Source: a virus
Strand: one strand, 5' to 3'
Virus record (IMG/VR): IMGVR_UViG_3300020578_000037
Coordinates: 1 to 64,000 of that record
DNA length: 64,000 nt
Shown: positions 20,424-30,600 of the stretch, one piece after another
Position numbering within the stretch: the stretch's first letter is position 1
Layout of the letters: every line of letters starts with the position of its first letter
Position numbers and translations under genes: made by a program
The notes under the pieces: model-generated
The model's input: only the letters and a program-made list of their open reading frames with translations
Database searches by the model: none
What the model was told of the DNA's origin: nothing

Positions 20424-21295
20424 AAAAATATTTCAAAAAAAGGTTTAGGTGTATGGCCTTGAAGGTAGGGCATAAAATTATCAAAAATAGGATTTTTAGG
20501 ATCAGGGTAATACCACGTATTAAACGTTCTATAATCAAACCTATTTAAATTATCATGAAGTATAGATGTATATATTTGTTCTTCTGTGGGCAGTAATCCT
20601 ATTTCTAATGCTTTATTAAGCCTTTTATTAAACTCATCATAAAACCATCTAATATTAGAAGGTGAACCACCGAACAATCCACCAATAAAATGAAGTGGTA
20701 GCTGTCTAGGTGCTTCAAATAATTCAGCTATATACCTATTTTGTATTAATGTATGCTGTTCCAGGCAAATTGCGAATAATTTCTCGAGATTAGGTTTTAA
20801 AGTTCTCTCAACAAGCGAGCTATTAAATAAATCATAATTATACCACTGGTCATACTGTGGATCTCCTGTGTTATTTCTTCTAAATCTTTGAGGAAATAAA
20901 CCATGATGCGAAAGCCCTGCATCAATCCAATAAAAATATTCACTATTGAAAGGGTTGCTAGTGACCACTTCATTGAGCCAATCGGTCTTCGAATACATAA
21001 TTTCGTAGCATCTCATTGGCTCGAGTAAATTACTCGATTTAATTGGTTTCAATCTATCATATAGTTTGGTAGATTTAAGATCCAGTGGTAATATTTTAAT
21101 ATTCTTATTGTGAGATGGCTCTAAAAACCTAGTAACTTTTGGTATGTGTTCTTCTGACGTATAAAGACATAAATTTACATCTGTATTCAATATATTACGC
21201 AATGAATATAAGTAATGTAGTTCTCTAGACGTACGTCCGTTAAACTCTGTCTCGTATAAATCATAATATACGCATGAGATAAAGGTTACGCTCAT
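20420..21295 (-). CDS. HtrL/YibB (WlaTC)-like glycosyltransferase
   Basis: 291 residues. The family hallmarks are VTFISCVYYDLYET at the start, YFYWIDAGLSHHGLFP at about 119-134, and FIGGLFGGSPSN followed by LLPTEEQIYTSIL. The same domain makes up the middle of the downstream 801-residue fusion protein, so the two are paralogues. The family is associated with surface polysaccharide loci in bacteria and is presumed to transfer sugars; biochemical function is poorly known. It lies between the GlcNAc-transferase-like gene and the carbamoyltransferase. Confidence 0.75.
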   Translation of the reverse strand: MSVTFISCVYYDLYETEFNGRTSRELHYLYSLRNILNTDVNLCLYTSEEHIPKVTRFLEPSHNKNIKILPLDLKSTKLYDRLKPIKSSNLLEPMRCYEIMYSKTDWLNEVVTSNPFNSEYFYWIDAGLSHHGLFPQRFRRNNTGDPQYDQWYNYDLFNSSLVERTLKPNLEKLFAICLEQHTLIQNRYIAELFEAPRQLPLHFIGGLFGGSPSNIRWFYDEFNKRLNKALEIGLLPTEEQIYTSILHDNLNRFDYRTFNTWYYPDPKNPIFDNFMPYLQGHTPKPFFEIFL

Positions 21296-21307
21296 TATAT
21301 TATGAGT

Positions 21308-22642
21308 TTACCCGTCGTGGTTTAATATACCGGTAATAGGGTCTGCCCACCCCTTACTAATACTATGAGGCCATACAATCCAGCTATGTGGCGGCTCTTC
21401 AATATTAAACTCTCTCCAAACCTTACAATACTTGTCAGGATCCGCAAACATTCTATCAATCTCACCTCTATCGGCATCTTTACGGTAAACATCATTACCG
21501 TTTTTATCCTTAAACGCTACGCACCAAAAATCATAGTCTTTCTCAGGTACTTGCTCGTATCTAATATCAATACAATGTTTAAAGATTCTTAAGAAAGATT
21601 GCTCATATTCTTCCTTAGTCTTAAAATTATTAGGATTAGGCGCTAAATTATTATCCAGCGTAAATCTCTGCACTGCCCTTCTTTTAAAATGAAGACCAGA
21701 GTAAGCCTCGTAATCAGAAACTGAACGTTCTGTACCAAACCCATACTTACCGAATTTAATTTTCTTGGTATTAGGATCCATTCCAAAGAGAATTCTATTT
21801 CTTTGATGTGAAAGTTTATTTAACTCATACCACTGCTTAACGTCGTCCCAATGCTTTGATCTACCGCGACGAGTATACTCATGCCAGGCAACAACAATGT
21901 GTGGATGGAAGAGATCGTAGCCGTGTGTGAATGACCTTACAGCTAAGTTAATCTCTTCTCCGTGAAAATAATAATAAGGATCATAAGGAACTTCCTTAAT
22001 CCACTTACCTAGAGTAAAAATAAAATGGGCTGAAACAAAGCGAGAAGGTATTGGCTCGGATCTCTGCTTATAGTCATCTATTGATGCAGGGAGAAAAAAT
22101 ACTGCACCTTCAGGAATAAATCTATCAAAATTCATTTTCCAAGGAATCATAATACGTTCAGCAGGATCATTATCAGGATTGAAGCTAGAAATATAGCCTG
22201 TAAGCAAAGGCTTTTTATGTCCTTTATCTTGAAGCTGCTTTATCATATTAATGCACTTTTCATCCCAATCCTTTACAAACCTATGATGGCTATCAATCTG
22301 TAAATGATATTCTTCATCTTGATATTTGTCCTGTATCATACTACGGGCCCAGCATGTACCTTTGCTTTCCATACATGGAATGGGTATTACCCTAAATCTT
22401 TTATCATCCGTAAATTCTGCTAACGTTTCAGTATCATCTCGCTGCCAGCAAATACCGAAAACTAGATTGTCAGGATTTTTAGCATTAGCGATACAATCTC
22501 TTATTGTAGGTAGTAACTGAGGATCGCGGTATGAAGCAATAGATATAAATATTTTATCACTTCCTGAAGACTTTTTAGTTGTCGATTTTGATTTAGTTAA
22601 AGATTTAGATACAGCTTTAGATTTAGTAATTTTTCTTTTCAC
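21308..22642 (-). CDS. Polypeptide GlcNAc-transferase-like enzyme (GT60-type)
   Basis: 444 residues, GTG start (GTG AAA AGA). A Lys/Ser/Thr-rich tail of about 29 residues precedes a GT-A fold: IFISIASYRDPQLLPTI (31-47), DSHHRFVKDWD (117-127, metal/sugar-nucleotide motif), FVSAHFIFTLGKWIKEVPYD (202-221), FHGEEINLAVRSFTHGYD (226-243) and a distal WHEYTRRGR. This pattern is that of the glycosyltransferase (GlcNAc) family that includes Dictyostelium Skp1 GnT1 and the trypanosome mucin polypeptide alpha-GlcNAc transferases, which attach GlcNAc to hydroxyproline or Thr. That substrate preference matches the Thr/Pro stalks encoded on either side. First gene of the sugar cassette. Family call fairly sure; actual acceptor is inferred. 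Confidence 0.8.
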   Translation of the reverse strand: MKRKITKSKAVSKSLTKSKSTTKKSSGSDKIFISIASYRDPQLLPTIRDCIANAKNPDNLVFGICWQRDDTETLAEFTDDKRFRVIPIPCMESKGTCWARSMIQDKYQDEEYHLQIDSHHRFVKDWDEKCINMIKQLQDKGHKKPLLTGYISSFNPDNDPAERIMIPWKMNFDRFIPEGAVFFLPASIDDYKQRSEPIPSRFVSAHFIFTLGKWIKEVPYDPYYYFHGEEINLAVRSFTHGYDLFHPHIVVAWHEYTRRGRSKHWDDVKQWYELNKLSHQRNRILFGMDPNTKKIKFGKYGFGTERSVSDYEAYSGLHFKRRAVQRFTLDNNLAPNPNNFKTKEEYEQSFLRIFKHCIDIRYEQVPEKDYDFWCVAFKDKNGNDVYRKDADRGEIDRMFADPDKYCKVWREFNIEEPPHSWIVWPHSISKGWADPITGILNHDG

Positions 22643-22672
22643 TAAATTATTTTATTAGATAGTCAGCAAAAA

Positions 22673-24454
22673 TCAATAGTAGTAAATCGTTATAGTAACA
22701 CTGACTATAGTACCTGAATCTCTAGGAGTAAAGTCTTCTATATATAATTTCCAAGTACCGTTAATATTTGCTGGTGTAGCATTATTATATACGCCTAAAT
22801 TAGCAACATACGGCCCTGCAGGGCATCCATTTATCAGATCAAAGTCTACCTCACTAGATGCGGTAAATGGTTTAAATGTACCTGCTGAAGTACCATCCCA
22901 TACTTGAGAAGCTAATTGATCGAAGGTAACTGTTATTGGCGTATCTCCTATTCCTTCTCCTGTATTATAAGAAAGCAAAGTAGCAACACCTGCAGGTGAA
23001 ACTAAAAGTATTCCTAAGTCTTCATTATAGCTATGAGTTAAATTATTAAGTGTAACAGTAATATTATATGCATTGCTAGGTACACCAGAGACATTAATAT
23101 TAAGCGGGTAGGGAGTTGCTATACCGAAAGAGGGTATTGCAATACCACCGGTAGATGTAAATGAAAGAGCAGCTTTAGGTGACGGCGTCATAGTAGGTGT
23201 TGCGGTAGGCGTTCTAGTATTTGTCGGTGTAATAGTAGGGGTTCTAGTTACTGTTGGTGTAGAGGTGTTCGTAGGTGTACTCGTACGTGTAGGGCCAGGT
23301 GTTCTAGTCACTGTAGGAGTATTAGTGGGCGTTCTTGTATTTGTTGGTGTGTTAGTTGTTGTTCTTGTCACTGTAGGAGTGTTAGTGGGCGTTCTTGTAG
23401 TAGTAGGTGTGGGTGAAGGTGATCTTGTAAAAGTAGGTGTGTATGTAGGGGTAAAGGTATATGTAGGGGTAACGGATGGAGTTCTAGTGTATGTTGGTGT
23501 ATTTGTTGGTGTTGGTGTGTTTGTAGGTGTCTCAGTAGGTGTACTAGTGTTTGTTGGGGTTATAGAAATTGTAGGGGTTAATGAAATTGTTGGTGTGTTT
23601 GTGGGTGTTTCTGAGGGTGTTAATGAAAGTGTAGGTGTAAGAGACGGTGAAACAGAAATAGTAGGTGTATTAGATGGTGTAGAAGTATTTGTGGGTGTAA
23701 TAGAAGGTGTTGGTGTGGGTGTCAGGAAAAATGCATTAGCGTTAATACTCTTTATAGCTAATACAGCTGCATTAATATCAGTTGGAAAGTTCATGGGACC
23801 AAAGCTATAACCAATAGCAGGAAATACTGTTGGTGATATAGAATAGTTTAATTTATGGTCTACTATATTAATGAACCTATCTTTTATCTTATGATCTATT
23901 ACAACTCTAGTACCTAAATCGGTAATTCTGACTCTAAAAGTTCTAAATGACGGTAATGGTTCTTTAGATGGGTCTACATTAGGAGTGATTGTTTTTGGTA
24001 TTTGCCTGTAAAGCTGAAAGGGTTCTGAAAAAGCAGAACTAGATAATGATTCTGTTCTATATAGGGGGTAGAAATCTTGTGATGTACCGCCTCTTAAAGT
24101 AATAGTGTTAGGTAAGGGCGATGCAAATCCACTTATAGTAGGTGTAAGGTTGGTTGAACCAAACTCACCGGTAGAATCGAAACCTATAGCAAGCTGACAA
24201 TTTTGCGATCCTTGAAAATCTACTGTAGAAGCTCCTGTTAATGCTCTTAACCCTGCTACACCTAGAGCAGGCCCCGGGCCGCCTCCAGCAAGCTCTTTAT
24301 TAGCATCAACAAAAAATAAGCTAAATCCATAATAACCTGATAGAGCATATCCAAAAAAAGCATACTCAAAAGTGACTATAAAATCTTTAGAAGTGTCTAT
24401 GGTTTCATAGAAATATAATACTGATGATTTATCTAATGTAGAGAGTGTATACAT
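22673..24454 (-). CDS. Thr/Pro-stalk fibre with lectin-like head and P-domain tip
   Basis: 593 residues. The N-terminal ~235 residues resemble an L-type lectin/concanavalin sandwich ([65 protein letters not shown]). Residues ~240-425 are a Thr/Pro stalk. The last ~140 residues are a proprotein-convertase P/Homo-B-like domain ([38 protein letters not shown]). P domains are beta jelly rolls normally found on secreted proteases; no protease is attached here, so it probably serves as a binding module. Translationally close (one base) to the large baseplate gene upstream and directly followed by the sugar cassette. Confidence 0.83.
   Translation of the reverse strand: MYTLSTLDKSSVLYFYETIDTSKDFIVTFEYAFFGYALSGYYGFSLFFVDANKELAGGGPGPALGVAGLRALTGASTVDFQGSQNCQLAIGFDSTGEFGSTNLTPTISGFASPLPNTITLRGGTSQDFYPLYRTESLSSSAFSEPFQLYRQIPKTITPNVDPSKEPLPSFRTFRVRITDLGTRVVIDHKIKDRFINIVDHKLNYSISPTVFPAIGYSFGPMNFPTDINAAVLAIKSINANAFFLTPTPTPSITPTNTSTPSNTPTISVSPSLTPTLSLTPSETPTNTPTISLTPTISITPTNTSTPTETPTNTPTPTNTPTYTRTPSVTPTYTFTPTYTPTFTRSPSPTPTTTRTPTNTPTVTRTTTNTPTNTRTPTNTPTVTRTPGPTRTSTPTNTSTPTVTRTPTITPTNTRTPTATPTMTPSPKAALSFTSTGGIAIPSFGIATPYPLNINVSGVPSNAYNITVTLNNLTHSYNEDLGILLVSPAGVATLLSYNTGEGIGDTPITVTFDQLASQVWDGTSAGTFKPFTASSEVDFDLINGCPAGPYVANLGVYNNATPANINGTWKLYIEDFTPRDSGTIVSVTITIYYY
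23180..23730 (-). repeat. Thr/Pro-rich coding repeat, segment E
   Basis: Encodes about 180 residues of TPT-type repeat with locally repeated units ([11 protein letters not shown] at about 23290-23400). It joins the lectin-like head to the P-domain. Confidence 0.9.
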
Positions 24455-24455
24455 A

Positions 24456-27400
24456 TTAAGAATAAGGTTTAAAAATGAATACTCCTTTTTGAGTATCTAA
24501 TTCTCCTGGAGGAGCATAACCGTTAAATGTAAATATATTTTTATCTAAATACTCGCCAGATACAACTGCGGCAAAATTAGAAAAGTTAGTACTATTTACA
24601 TCGGTAACTAATTTATACATGGAATTATTAATATTAGTTATTTTACCGTTTATATATTTAAAGTACGTTTTAAAAATATAAAATATTTCTGAAATATCTT
24701 TGCCAAGATAACTAATACAGTAGGTACCTGTTTCATTATCGAAATTGAGTAGTGGTTTCTCTATTTCTACTATATTAACATTAATATTCTTTTCTAATAA
24801 TGAGAAGTCTTTTAAATCATAATAGGTTAATTTTTCAGTATCAATAAGAGGATATAGTTTAGTGGTCTTAAGTGTATCTACATCTAGAGAGTAAATTTCA
24901 GGATATATCATTTTATAGTTTGTAGCACTAAGATCATAAAAAATAACGGTTTTACAGAAAATAAAATTATTTTCAGTCTCATTAAACCAAACTGTTGAGA
25001 ATTTTTCAAAATTAGAATATATTCCTTTTAAGAAATAAGAATCGTTAGCGACAACACTCTTTATTTGGTTTGTATCGTAGTCAAACTGTATTTTTACAAA
25101 AGCTAGATAGTTAATAGTCTCAAATTGTATTACATCATATACAACATCAAAATTAATAATATTGTTATTAATTTCATTAGCTACTTCATCATTATATCTT
25201 GCAATAACCCCGCTTAATGCTGTAGAAAGTGGTAATATAATAGAAGAATTAGAATTTCTATAATACATATCTCCTAATTCTTTAAATTTAGAATCAAATA
25301 ACGATTTCTTTTTATCTAAACCAGTAATTCCTTCAATAACGGTTGTTTCTCTTAATGGTACTTTGTAATTTAGAAAATTATTGTCCTCGACATAAGATAC
25401 GTTGAAGTCTAATCCGTTAGCGCACGGTGATACGCCATTAATAGTATAAACATACCCGTTAACTTGGTTAACAGCAGAATATGGAGGCACGTACGTAAAT
25501 ATTGCGGGGTTAACATAAGAAGGTCTATAATTGGCATCATAAGGAGTGGCGCCTGCGTCTACTAAAATAGAATAATAAACTAAGATATCTTTTGTGAAAT
25601 CAGGGCTGTCTGATGGAAAATCTACTAAAAGTGTACTATCAGCAGATACAAAAGTTGTACCGTCGTATTCAGAGCATATATATTCATCTTTTATAATTGC
25701 ATCACAAAAAGTTTCTGGCTGCATTCTATATGAAATTACAGGATCAATAGATCCTGATAAGAAAAATCTGGGTATGCCTAGATTATAAGAAGAAGGGTTA
25801 GCAAAATATCCTGATCCCGGGGGTATATTAAGTGTGGTTTTTAATGTAACGCCTGAATAGCCGAGATTATCATTAATCACATCGTAGTTAAATTTAAATC
25901 CTGATATAGGGTCAAAAAATAAATGCCCATCTAATGCAAGGCATTTAAGAATATCTAGCTCATTATTATTACGCACATTTGTTAACGCTTTTTGAGGATT
26001 AATATCTTTAAATAAGATATATTCATTGCCGTAAATATCGTTTTTATATTGTACAACGGTTTTAAATTTTGATAAAAGCTTTTCATTTCTTAAATCTATA
26101 GGTAGTTCATTCTGTGGTATAGCTGGGTATATATCAGCGTTAGCCCAAATGTTTCTAATATCAGTTTTAAAAAATTCTTGCGGATCTGTATATCTTATTA
26201 CTCCCTGAACTGCAGTATTTAGCGTCTGGTCTCTGCTTTCATATCCTCTAAAAGTTTGATAGTAAGAATGTGTGGTCGGATCACCAAATTTAAACTGATT
26301 TGAGAAATCTGTTTTTAAAAAATAGCTTAATTCATAGAAATCTATTGGAGTAAAAAATTCTTCTTCTGTAAGCCCAGATACATTACCGTATTTCTTAGGA
26401 TCAGGAAAAATATATATCGTGTTTTCTTTGAGTTTAGTTGTGTCGATCTTGTATCTTAATCCAAAATTATTAAAAACGGATAGGCCTATTTTATCAGGCT
26501 TAAAGAATAATCCTATTTCTTTTGCAGTTTTTATATATTCGGTACTCGGTACTGCAGCTACTGAAGGGTACCTTTTATTTAAATAATTAGCAAAATCATT
26601 ATTAGCGGAAAAAAGCATTCCGGAAAGTATTTCGCTGCTTGTCGAGCCTGTAGATACGTAATAAAAATCAGTACCTATAAATTTTTCAATACCTGTTTTA
26701 ATTAAATTTAGATTTAAATTTTCCTGTACTTCTGTGTTTACAGTATTAATAAAATTGCTATCTTTTAGATAATTTAATTGTGATGGGGTTAGCTGAGGAT
26801 CAATAGAAAAATTATTATTACCTAGCTCTAGCAAAAAGAACGGATATGAAGATATAGCAGTGACTATACTTTGATTGAAATTTAAAAATAAAGTGGGGTC
26901 GATATCATATTGATTGAAACTGAACATATCATTTCGTTCCCCTACGCTAACATCATAAGCTGACGCGGGTTTACTTGGGCTTATATCTAGATAGTTGGTA
27001 TAAGTGTCGTATAAGTCCTCTACATCAATAATAAGATTGTTTTTTAAAGCGGACAAATCTAAGTTTAATGTACGGGTTAGTTCTGTGAGGTCATCTGTCT
27101 CTAAGCTCTTAGATATTTCATTATAAATCAATTTACCTATGCCAAAATTAGATCCTTTTAAATTATATCTAGTTGTAGCAGATTTTGTATCGTCGCGTAA
27201 TGTACTGTAATACAAACAGATATCTTTTATTTTTTTTGCAAAAAACGGTATAGCTATAGCTAGGTCTCTATTATTAGTATAATCGAGATTTTTTAAAAAT
27301 CTTTTTTCTTCTAATGATGTAAAAGACAATACAATTTCATTGATAAGAGATGTGTATAATAGCTTAGACGTATCTACTTGATCTTTTTTAGATAAATTTT

Positions 27401-27596
27401 TTACTTCATACCAATTGTTTAAGTAAGACTGATATCTATTTAAAAAGTCATCAGCATTAGTAAAAAGGTTGGTGTTATATTTTAGCCACTCTTGAAAAGT
27501 TAATGGTGAATTAGCATCTACCGGATTATTTGGCTTTTCAAAGGATGTTATTGAAACAGATAATCTTTCATCAATAAATCTGCTAGAATTTGACAT
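24456..27596 (-). CDS. Large baseplate-region protein, unrecognised family
   Basis: 1046 residues, no membrane segment, rich in Asn, Tyr, Phe and Asp. The N-terminal ~200 residues look helical ([39 protein letters not shown]); the rest looks beta-rich. TAAATA lies five bases before the ATG. It sits after gp6 and the 1154-residue protein, where T4 has the wedge genes gp7 and gp8, so a wedge or wedge-associated role is plausible from order and size alone. I see no sequence motif that proves it. Confidence 0.65.
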   Translation of the reverse strand: MSNSSRFIDERLSVSITSFEKPNNPVDANSPLTFQEWLKYNTNLFTNADDFLNRYQSYLNNWYEVKNLSKKDQVDTSKLLYTSLINEIVLSFTSLEEKRFLKNLDYTNNRDLAIAIPFFAKKIKDICLYYSTLRDDTKSATTRYNLKGSNFGIGKLIYNEISKSLETDDLTELTRTLNLDLSALKNNLIIDVEDLYDTYTNYLDISPSKPASAYDVSVGERNDMFSFNQYDIDPTLFLNFNQSIVTAISSYPFFLLELGNNNFSIDPQLTPSQLNYLKDSNFINTVNTEVQENLNLNLIKTGIEKFIGTDFYYVSTGSTSSEILSGMLFSANNDFANYLNKRYPSVAAVPSTEYIKTAKEIGLFFKPDKIGLSVFNNFGLRYKIDTTKLKENTIYIFPDPKKYGNVSGLTEEEFFTPIDFYELSYFLKTDFSNQFKFGDPTTHSYYQTFRGYESRDQTLNTAVQGVIRYTDPQEFFKTDIRNIWANADIYPAIPQNELPIDLRNEKLLSKFKTVVQYKNDIYGNEYILFKDINPQKALTNVRNNNELDILKCLALDGHLFFDPISGFKFNYDVINDNLGYSGVTLKTTLNIPPGSGYFANPSSYNLGIPRFFLSGSIDPVISYRMQPETFCDAIIKDEYICSEYDGTTFVSADSTLLVDFPSDSPDFTKDILVYYSILVDAGATPYDANYRPSYVNPAIFTYVPPYSAVNQVNGYVYTINGVSPCANGLDFNVSYVEDNNFLNYKVPLRETTVIEGITGLDKKKSLFDSKFKELGDMYYRNSNSSIILPLSTALSGVIARYNDEVANEINNNIINFDVVYDVIQFETINYLAFVKIQFDYDTNQIKSVVANDSYFLKGIYSNFEKFSTVWFNETENNFIFCKTVIFYDLSATNYKMIYPEIYSLDVDTLKTTKLYPLIDTEKLTYYDLKDFSLLEKNINVNIVEIEKPLLNFDNETGTYCISYLGKDISEIFYIFKTYFKYINGKITNINNSMYKLVTDVNSTNFSNFAAVVSGEYLDKNIFTFNGYAPPGELDTQKGVFIFKPYS

Positions 27597-27601
27597 GTAA
27601 G

Positions 27602-27609
27602 TATTTAAT
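27602..27609 (-). promoter_or_regulatory. Late promoter-like element ATTAAATA
   Basis: TAAATA ends five bases before the ATG of the 1046-residue gene. Confidence 0.5.
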
Positions 27610-30600
27610 TGTTATATACTATGTTACTACCACTAAGAAACAGGCGTAATCCTTTAGTAAGCTCGTAGCTAATCATATTTTGCATAATACCGTTGTCTTC
27701 TGACCAGTTCTTAAAAGAACTGTTATTAAACTGAAGCGTGGTCATTTTATTATTCCAATCAATAATATTGTTAAAAATTGTGTTGTCGGGTACATAAACG
27801 TATTCATAAAACTTATAATAATCAGAAATTTCACTACCAGATAGTTTATTAGGAGCAATTAATCCCCATCCCCAATCATAACTATAGCTCGAAAGAGGAA
27901 TTAATGTATTATATGGTGTAGGGGTATTACCTTTATAAATTAAATCTGTATTAACAAGTTTATAGATATCTGAAAATACTTCGTACGCGACTAACGGAAC
28001 ACCTGAAGATATTGAACTAGTTAATGTATTGAGCTCTGTACCTATATTAACTGGATTAGTTACTGTACCTAAGCTATTGTTAAAAGCTTCTGCAAATTTA
28101 TTTGTATCGCCCCATAGATTTTTGTGCTTAATAGATAATAAGTTAACCAATCTCGTTAACTGTGGAGGAAATGGATAGTTATATTGCTCAAATTGAATAG
28201 AAAGTTCATTACAAAATGAAACTAGTTGATCTAAGTTACATTTATCAATATCAGAATTATTATTAACATAGTTTGCTATTTTTTCATAAATAGTTTTTCC
28301 TAATTCATAAGGTTGTGCACTTACATTACCTACAATAGTCCCCAAGAAGTCATCAAAAAATCTATTTTTATCTTCTAAAGATTCAGTAAAAATAAGTGAC
28401 TTGTAAAATTCTTGAGCGTTAAAATCTTCATTTACTTTAGAAATATTATACTCTCCGGAAGTAGGATATATGTTAAACGGTGTAGATTGACCAGATATAG
28501 TTCTTGTTATTGTATTAGTATTTACATACTTGTTGACCCATCTTCCGCCTAACCAGTCGCCGTATGCCTGGAAGAGCTTATCTTCAAATGTTGATAATTC
28601 ATTAACTGTAATATTAGGAAAAGCGAGGTCTACATTAGGTAATAAGTTTGCTCCGGTTACAGAAGGTAAGGTAGTATCTATAAAATACATTTTTTTATTA
28701 AAATTGTTTATTACCCAAACGAAATCGGAAGAATCGCAAGCTATGCCGCCTATACTGCCGATATAGTTTGTAAAGTTTCCTGATCCGCCTATAAAGTTTG
28801 TTATAGCTCCAGTACCGCCATCAATTCTTGTAAGTGTATCACGATTCTGCACAACCCAAGCGTTTTGCTTACCGTCTACAGTAATATTACCTATTAATCT
28901 AAAACCAGTCTTCGGATACCCGGGTATTAAATTACCGTTTGAATCAAATTTATAAAGATAATCATCTCTCCCGGTTAAAGTCTTTACATTTGTTTTACTT
29001 AAATTATATGCTGTTATCCAAACAAATTTATTTCTATCTACACATATCTCTACCGGCGATATAAGTGTAGGGAAAGGAATAACTTTTAATAAAGTACCGT
29101 AAGGGTCATACTTTACAACAAAATTTGATATAGGGTGTGTATAAGAGACCCATACATTATTCTGTACATCTGTTTCTACTGATGAAGGTAAAAGTATATT
29201 TTCACCCGCAAATCCGCTTAAAGAAGGTATATTATAATCAGAACTAAGAGCATATACTATATTACTCACGTTAGGGTAGGCTACAGATTTAATGTAGCCA
29301 TCGATTGCATCAATTTTTATAGCTGATACAGAGTCAAAAAGTGCTATCCATACATCGCCATTACCATCCATCGCCATACTACCGGGTGCAGCGCTTTCGA
29401 GTTCAGGTGACAATAGATTAGTAGATACAATACCTGTATTAGTAAGCAGAGGATATGAAGAAAGTGAGAATGATGATAATAGTGCTCCATTAACATCAAA
29501 CTTAATTAGAGTATCGTTAGTACCATCAGCAAACCACGTAGTATATTCATCACCTTTGCCTGAACCGGAGGTAGAAACTTGAATAGAATATACATTTCTA
29601 TTTTGTCTTGCATCAAAGTATTTGTTGGATGCAGATATAGATAATGTTAAGAAACCAGGACAAAAGCTATATATTTGCTGTCTGAAAAATCTTAATAATA
29701 AATTGTATTGTGGTACTGCTATCCAGCCGACTAGAGTATCTTTTGGAAATGAAATAGGGTCTTCTATTACCATAGAAGCTGTTAAAATACAATTTGTAGT
29801 AGGTTCGTTAACAGTAAAATACCCTTTATAAAATGCTCCTATCGATTGAGGAATTTCGTCATTAAAATCCTCATAAAATTTTACGCCAGTGACAGGAGAT
29901 AATATATTATTTTCGTTTTTAGCTATTCCTATTTTTAAATTATAACCTGTAGGTGGTTGCACGTACGTAACGACAGATGAAGAGGAAAGAGGTGGATATG
30001 TTTTTGTTGTATAGTTCTCATCATCCTTCATTCTAATAACAAACGGAATTTCAGTGTTTTGCCAGCTTATAACTGGCATATTAAAATTAGTTGCAGAAAG
30101 AGCGCCTTCACCATCGATACCATTGCTAGTGATTGATAATGATTGAGCTGGGTTATGTCTTACTTTGATTATAGGCATTACTGCTGGTTTTAAATTTTGA
30201 AAACCAAATTCCGTATATGGAATATATTCATAAGAATTATTATAAAGTGTATATTTGTCATTAAATTTAGAATTATCAAAAGATGCAAAAATAAAGATTG
30301 GTGCGTCGCGTGATGTGTAGTTTTTAGCTGCATCATCAACATAGTAAAAACTAGCGGACCCTGTAGTACCACAAAAAACACTACCTTCATCATCTTTACC
30401 ACAGATTTCTATTTTTTTATTTTGGTTTATTCTTGCGTAAATTTCTGTATTAGAAGTTACTACTCTATCTACTGTTACTAATTCAAAATTATCCCCTATT
30501 TGTTGAAGTTGATAGAATCTACTTAATGCTCTTAAATGGGACCATTTATCACTTTGAGCTATATTAACATCTAAGTATTCACCATAAGCACCAGAAGCAT

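Noticed and set aside
1-24454. Diversity-generating retroelement driving fibre variation
   Set aside because: No reverse transcriptase gene or template/variable repeat pair with A-specific differences was seen; the repeats are simple Thr/Pro codon repeats.
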